Source of the DNA: Rhodococcus zopfii NBRC 100606 = JCM 9919
GTDB taxonomy: Bacteria; Actinomycetota; Actinomycetes; Mycobacteriales; Mycobacteriaceae
Length of the DNA stretch: 64,000 bases
Reading direction: 5' to 3'
Assembly (NCBI RefSeq): GCF_001895025.1
Contig: NZ_BCXI01000013.1
Coordinates: forward strand, 124,001 to 188,000
Shown in pieces: positions 60,478 through 64,000 of this stretch (within the stretch, counting starts at the first letter, position 1; the number at the start of each line of letters is the position of its first letter). The translations under genes were made by a program, and so were the position numbers. Below the pieces are notes generated by a model, which ran no database searches, had not been told where the DNA came from, and was given only the letters and a program-made list of their open reading frames with translations.

Positions 60478-63400
60478 ATGTTCCTGCTCGACGACACGCT
60501 GGTGTACAGCGCCAGCGACCTCGCCCATGCCGCGACCTGCGAATTCTCCTTGCTCCGGGCCCTCGACGCGGCGCTGGGCCGGTGCGCTCCGACGGACACG
60601 GTCCCCGATCCGATGCTCGAGCGAGCCTCCGCGCTCGGCGACGCGCACGAGCAGCGGACGCTGCACGATTTCCTGGAGCGCTTCGGTGACGGGGTCGCGA
60701 TCATGCCGCGTCCGGCGCACACCGCGGCCGGCTACGCGGCGGCGGCCGCCGCGACCCTCGCCGCCATCGGCGCGGGGAAGGACGTCGTCTATCAGGGCAC
60801 GTTCTTCGACGGCCGGTTCGTCGGCTTCTGCGACTTCCTGGTCCGCGAGAACGACACCTACGCCGTCTACGACACGAAACTGTCTCGGAACGCGAAGATT
60901 CCGGCGCTGCTGCAGTTGGCGGCGTATGCGGATGCACTCGCCGCGGCGGGTGTTCCGGTTTCGCCCGACGCCCACCTGCTGCTGGGCGACGGGACCGACT
61001 CGGCGCAGCCGGTCGCGGACATCGTTCCGGTCTTCGCGCTGCGCCGCGCCCACCTGCAGAAGCTCGTCGACGACCATCACCGCTCGGGTGCGGCCGTGGC
61101 CTGGGGCGGCACCGGGCATATCGCGTGCGGGCGCTGCGCGGCGTGCGAGCCGGAAGTGTCGTCGAATCGGGACCTGCTGCTGGTCGCCGGGATGCGGGCG
61201 ACGCAGCGCGCCCGGCTCATCGCCGGCGGGGTCACCACCGTCGACGGCCTCGCCGCCCGCGAGGATGCGGTTCCGGGTATCGCCGCGCGCACCTATGCGT
61301 CGCTGCGCGCGCAGGCGCTCGCGCAGCTCGAGCAGGAACGCACCGGCTCGGCCTATGTGGAGGTGTTCGCCCCGAACAGCCTCGGCGCACTGCCGAAACC
61401 GGATGCCGGTGACATCTTCTTCGATTTCGAGGGAGATCCGCTGTGGTGCACGGGGGACAGCCCGGATTGGGGGCTCGAGTACCTGTTCGGCGTGGTCGAA
61501 GGGACCGCGCAGGAACCGGTGTTCCGGCCGTTCTGGGCTCACGATCGAGCCGAGGAACGGCGCGTGTTCACCGAGTTCCTCGACTATCTGACGGACCGGC
61601 GGCGGCAGTACCCGAACATGCACGTCTACCACTACGCGGCGTACGAGAAGTCGGCGCTGCTGCGACTCGCCGGCCGACACGGGGTCGGCGAGGAGATCGT
61701 CGACGACCTGCTGCGGGCGGGCGTTCTCGTCGACCTGTACCCGGTGGTGCGGGCATCGCTGCGGATCGGTGCGCAGTCGTACAGCATCAAGAAGCTCGAA
61801 CCGCTGTACACGACGAAACGTGACGGCGACGTCACCGACGCGGCGGCTTCGGTGGTCGCGTACGCCGACTACTGCGATCGCCGCGACGCCGGTGACGTCG
61901 AGGCGGCCGCGGAAATGCTCGCAGGCATCGCGTCGTACAACAGAGACGACTGCGTCTCGACGTTGCTGCTGCGGGACTGGCTGCTCGCGCGGGCGGACGA
62001 GCACGGTGTCGCGACGACCGACCCCGTCGCGGTCGCCGAGACCGACGAATCCACGCCCGATCCCGTCGAATCGGCACTGCGCGAGTTCGCCGGCGTCACA
62101 CAGCATCCGGAGCGGAGCGACGACCAGCAGGCCGTGGCGTTGATGGCCGCGTCGCTCGGATACCACCGTCGCGAGCGGAAACCGTTCTGGTGGGCGCACT
62201 TCGACCGGCTGTGCGATCCTGCCGACGAATGGTCCGACACCCGCGACACCCTGGTCGCGACGTCGGCGACCCTCCTCGACGACTGGCACAAGGCCACACC
62301 GCGGCAACGCAAACTGCGCCGCAATCTGCGGTTCGCCGGCGAATTCGGCACCGGCAGCACCGTCGGCCCGGGCACCACGGTGTATCTGCTCTACGACGCC
62401 CCCGTGCCGGACGGACTGCCCGACGGCGGCCCCGGCACCCGCGGGTGGAGCACCGGCACGGTCGTCACCCGCGACGTGGACGACCATTTCCACGACGTGC
62501 TCGTCGTCGAGGAGACGCTGCCCACCGATTCCGACGAGTACACGCAGCTGCCGATGGCGATCACCCCCGGCCCGCCGATCCGGACCACGAGCGTCGAAGC
62601 GGCCATCGCGACGGCCGCCGACGAGATGTGCGAGACGCTGCCGATACTGCCGGCCACGGCGGCGGTCGACGTGCTGCGCCGGGTTCCGCCGCGCACCCGG
62701 TCGACGGCAGATCTGCCCGCGGCGGCCGACGGCGACCACGCCGCCGCCATCACCGCCGCACTGCTCGACCTCGACGACTCGTACATCGCGGTGCAGGGCC
62801 CACCCGGCACCGGCAAGACCTACACCGGGGCACGGGTCGTCGCCGGCCTCGCGCTCCGGCACGGCTGGCGGATCGGGGTCGTCGCACAGTCGCATTCGGT
62901 CGTCGAGAACATGCTCGACGGGATCATCGACGCCGGCGTCCCGGGTGCATCCATCGTGAAGGCCAAAGCCAGGAAGTCCGATCCGGCGTGGACCGCGGTC
63001 CCCGATGCGAAGGCACTGGCCCAATTCCTGGAGCACGCGGTCGACGGTTGTGTCGTCGGAGGCACGGCATGGGATTTCACGAACCTGTCCTGCTTCGAAC
63101 CCGGCGGTCTCGATCTGCTCGTGATCGACGAAGCGGGGCAGTTCTGCCTCGCGAACACGGTCGCGGTCGCGCGAGCCGCGCGAAAGTTGTTGCTGCTGGG
63201 CGACCCTCAGCAACTGCCTCAGGTCAGTCAGGGCACCCATCCGGAGCCGGCGGACACCTCGGCGCTGGGATGGCTCGCCGAGGGGCACGGCGCACTGCCC
63301 GCCGACCGCGGCTACTTCCTGTCCCGCACGTGGCGCATGCACCCGGCGCTGTGCGCGCGGGTATCGGATCTGTCGTACGAGGGTCGTCTGCTCTCGCAGG

Positions 63401-63921
63401 AGAACGTCACGGCCGCACGGTCGCTGGACGGAGTGCTACCCGGGGTGAGCAGTGTCCTGGTCGAGCATCACGGCAACTCGACCGAATCGGCGGAGGAGGC
63501 GGCCGAGATCACCCGGCGCATCGCCGCGCTCCTGGGCACACCGTGGCGTGACCCGAACTCGTTCGAGGGCGCGCGCCCGCTCGCCCAGGGCGACGTCCTG
63601 GTGGTCGCGCCGTACAACGCGCAGGTCATCGCGATCCGGGAGCGGCTGGCCGCGGCGGGACTGAGTGGGATCGACGTGGGTACCGTCGACCGGTTCCAGG
63701 GTCGCCAGGCCGCCGTCGTGTTCGTGTCGATGACCGCGTCCGCACACGAGGACGTCCCGCGTGGCATGTCGTTCCTGTTGTCCCGCAATCGGCTCAATGT
63801 CGCTCTCTCGCGAGGGAAGTGGCACGCGGTTGTCGTGCACTCCCCGGCACTGACCCGGTATCTGCCGAGCACACCGGAGGGACTGACCGAACTGGGGGCG
63901 TTCCTGCGGCTCACCCGCTGA
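60478..63921 (+). CDS. TM0106-type RecB-like nuclease fused to SF1 (Dna2/Upf1-like) helicase
   Basis: A 1147-residue nucleic-acid enzyme. Residues about 1-260: Cas4/RecB-like nuclease with FVGFCDFLV (D119), YAVYDTKLSR (D132, K134) and a cysteine cluster (CGRCAACEP, about 219-227, paired with C21) that may hold an Fe-S cluster. About 310-510: RNase H-like exonuclease segment DIFFDFEGDPL (312-322) and SYNRDDC. About 765-1147: helicase with Walker A GPPGTGKT (774-781), DEAG (884-887), GDPQQLPQVSQ, TVDRFQGRQA and the motif-VI region RLNVALSRGKW. Known family members are annotated TM0106 RecB-like nucleases; their cellular role is not settled but DNA repair or defence is plausible. ATG 60478 starts the conserved part. 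Confidence 0.9.
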   Translation: MFLLDDTLVYSASDLAHAATCEFSLLRALDAALGRCAPTDTVPDPMLERASALGDAHEQRTLHDFLERFGDGVAIMPRPAHTAAGYAAAAAATLAAIGAGKDVVYQGTFFDGRFVGFCDFLVRENDTYAVYDTKLSRNAKIPALLQLAAYADALAAAGVPVSPDAHLLLGDGTDSAQPVADIVPVFALRRAHLQKLVDDHHRSGAAVAWGGTGHIACGRCAACEPEVSSNRDLLLVAGMRATQRARLIAGGVTTVDGLAAREDAVPGIAARTYASLRAQALAQLEQERTGSAYVEVFAPNSLGALPKPDAGDIFFDFEGDPLWCTGDSPDWGLEYLFGVVEGTAQEPVFRPFWAHDRAEERRVFTEFLDYLTDRRRQYPNMHVYHYAAYEKSALLRLAGRHGVGEEIVDDLLRAGVLVDLYPVVRASLRIGAQSYSIKKLEPLYTTKRDGDVTDAAASVVAYADYCDRRDAGDVEAAAEMLAGIASYNRDDCVSTLLLRDWLLARADEHGVATTDPVAVAETDESTPDPVESALREFAGVTQHPERSDDQQAVALMAASLGYHRRERKPFWWAHFDRLCDPADEWSDTRDTLVATSATLLDDWHKATPRQRKLRRNLRFAGEFGTGSTVGPGTTVYLLYDAPVPDGLPDGGPGTRGWSTGTVVTRDVDDHFHDVLVVEETLPTDSDEYTQLPMAITPGPPIRTTSVEAAIATAADEMCETLPILPATAAVDVLRRVPPRTRSTADLPAAADGDHAAAITAALLDLDDSYIAVQGPPGTGKTYTGARVVAGLALRHGWRIGVVAQSHSVVENMLDGIIDAGVPGASIVKAKARKSDPAWTAVPDAKALAQFLEHAVDGCVVGGTAWDFTNLSCFEPGGLDLLVIDEAGQFCLANTVAVARAARKLLLLGDPQQLPQVSQGTHPEPADTSALGWLAEGHGALPADRGYFLSRTWRMHPALCARVSDLSYEGRLLSQENVTAARSLDGVLPGVSSVLVEHHGNSTESAEEAAEITRRIAALLGTPWRDPNSFEGARPLAQGDVLVVAPYNAQVIAIRERLAAAGLSGIDVGTVDRFQGRQAAVVFVSMTASAHEDVPRGMSFLLSRNRLNVALSRGKWHAVVVHSPALTRYLPSTPEGLTELGAFLRLTR

Positions 63922-63943
63922 GCCGCCGCACACACCCGTCCCT

Positions 63944-64000
63944 TCACACCCGCTGCACGACGACCGCCGCCCCGAGCCCGAGGCCACCGGGAATCACCAG
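63944..64000 (-). CDS. Thiolase-like acetyl-CoA acetyltransferase C-terminus (partial)
   Basis: Only the last 18 codons are in the window: LVIPGGLGLGAAVVVQRV followed by TGA. The glycine-rich GGLGLGAA...QRV pattern matches the C-terminal strand of thiolases (G-G-G-x-G-x-A...E/Q-R). The rest of the gene lies beyond position 64000. It is convergent with the nuclease-helicase gene, 22 bp apart. Confidence 0.5.
   Translation of the reverse strand: MVIPGGLGLGAAVVVQRV

Overview
This 64 kb window is chromosomal DNA from a high-GC actinobacterium of the mycolic-acid group, almost certainly Rhodococcus (species not resolved). The evidence is GC-rich third codon positions throughout, exported mycolyltransferase-type esterases, a WS/DGAT acyltransferase, a RamB regulator beside isocitrate lyase, and CIRCE-controlled groL. 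Several genes keep the order I recall from the Mycobacterium tuberculosis Rv0457c-Rv0468 stretch: prolyl oligopeptidase, lpd, a carboxymuconolactone-decarboxylase-like protein, ramB, icl and fadB2. That backbone is interrupted here by accessory insertions. I see no rRNA, tRNA, CRISPR array, insertion sequence or prophage.

Layout. 0-8.7 kb: partial adhC, a metE-family gene that has lost three of four zinc ligands, fadB2, aceA, a flavohemoglobin (hmp) and ramB. RamB-like TTGCAAA boxes lie upstream of aceA and ramB. 9-15 kb: an urtABCDE urea/short-amide ABC transporter operon whose genes mostly overlap by 1-4 bases, followed by a GntR regulator and an AhpD-like protein. 15-17.8 kb: an accessory patch with a decayed TIR/SLOG gene, an AbiEi/DUF559-like gene, a cupin and an ArsR-like regulator. 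It is punctuated by three related hairpin repeats. 17.9-21.4 kb: lpd, an ABC-2 permease relic, a 3-alpha-HSD-like SDR and a decayed fadD.

21.4-34.8 kb: a 1099-residue SARP/AAA/TPR regulator, small membrane and hemerythrin genes, a PepSY membrane protein, a WS/DGAT enzyme divergent from prolyl oligopeptidase, an alpha/beta hydrolase and a patatin. 34.8-41.3 kb: a 5'-truncated mycolyltransferase relic, a nitroreductase, small membrane proteins, a bile-acid-type transporter, a MerR regulator divergent from an erythromycin-esterase homologue, and an intact mycolyltransferase. 41.5-47.8 kb: groL with two CIRCE-type sites, a secreted protein, a HAD phosphatase, htpG and an SDR.

47.9-64 kb: histidine catabolism is split. 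hutU-hutI-hutG form one operon and hutH lies 5 kb away, on the other strand, behind a PadR regulator. Between them is an uncharacterised catabolic module (XRE-TetR regulator, divergent cyclase-family protein, acyl-CoA synthetase) and a DadA-like oxidase. The window ends with a DUF1707 protein, a 1147-residue RecB-like nuclease/SF1 helicase, and the C-terminus of a probable thiolase.

Themes: central carbon control (glyoxylate shunt, beta-oxidation, RamB), nitrogen acquisition (urea/amide import, histidine degradation), heat shock, and several decayed genes marking accessory turnover. The observations most worth checking are the zinc-ligand-less MetE, the hairpin repeat family near 15-16.6 kb, the TIR/SLOG relic, and two genes whose best start codons are non-standard (ATC for hmp, CTG for the MerR gene).
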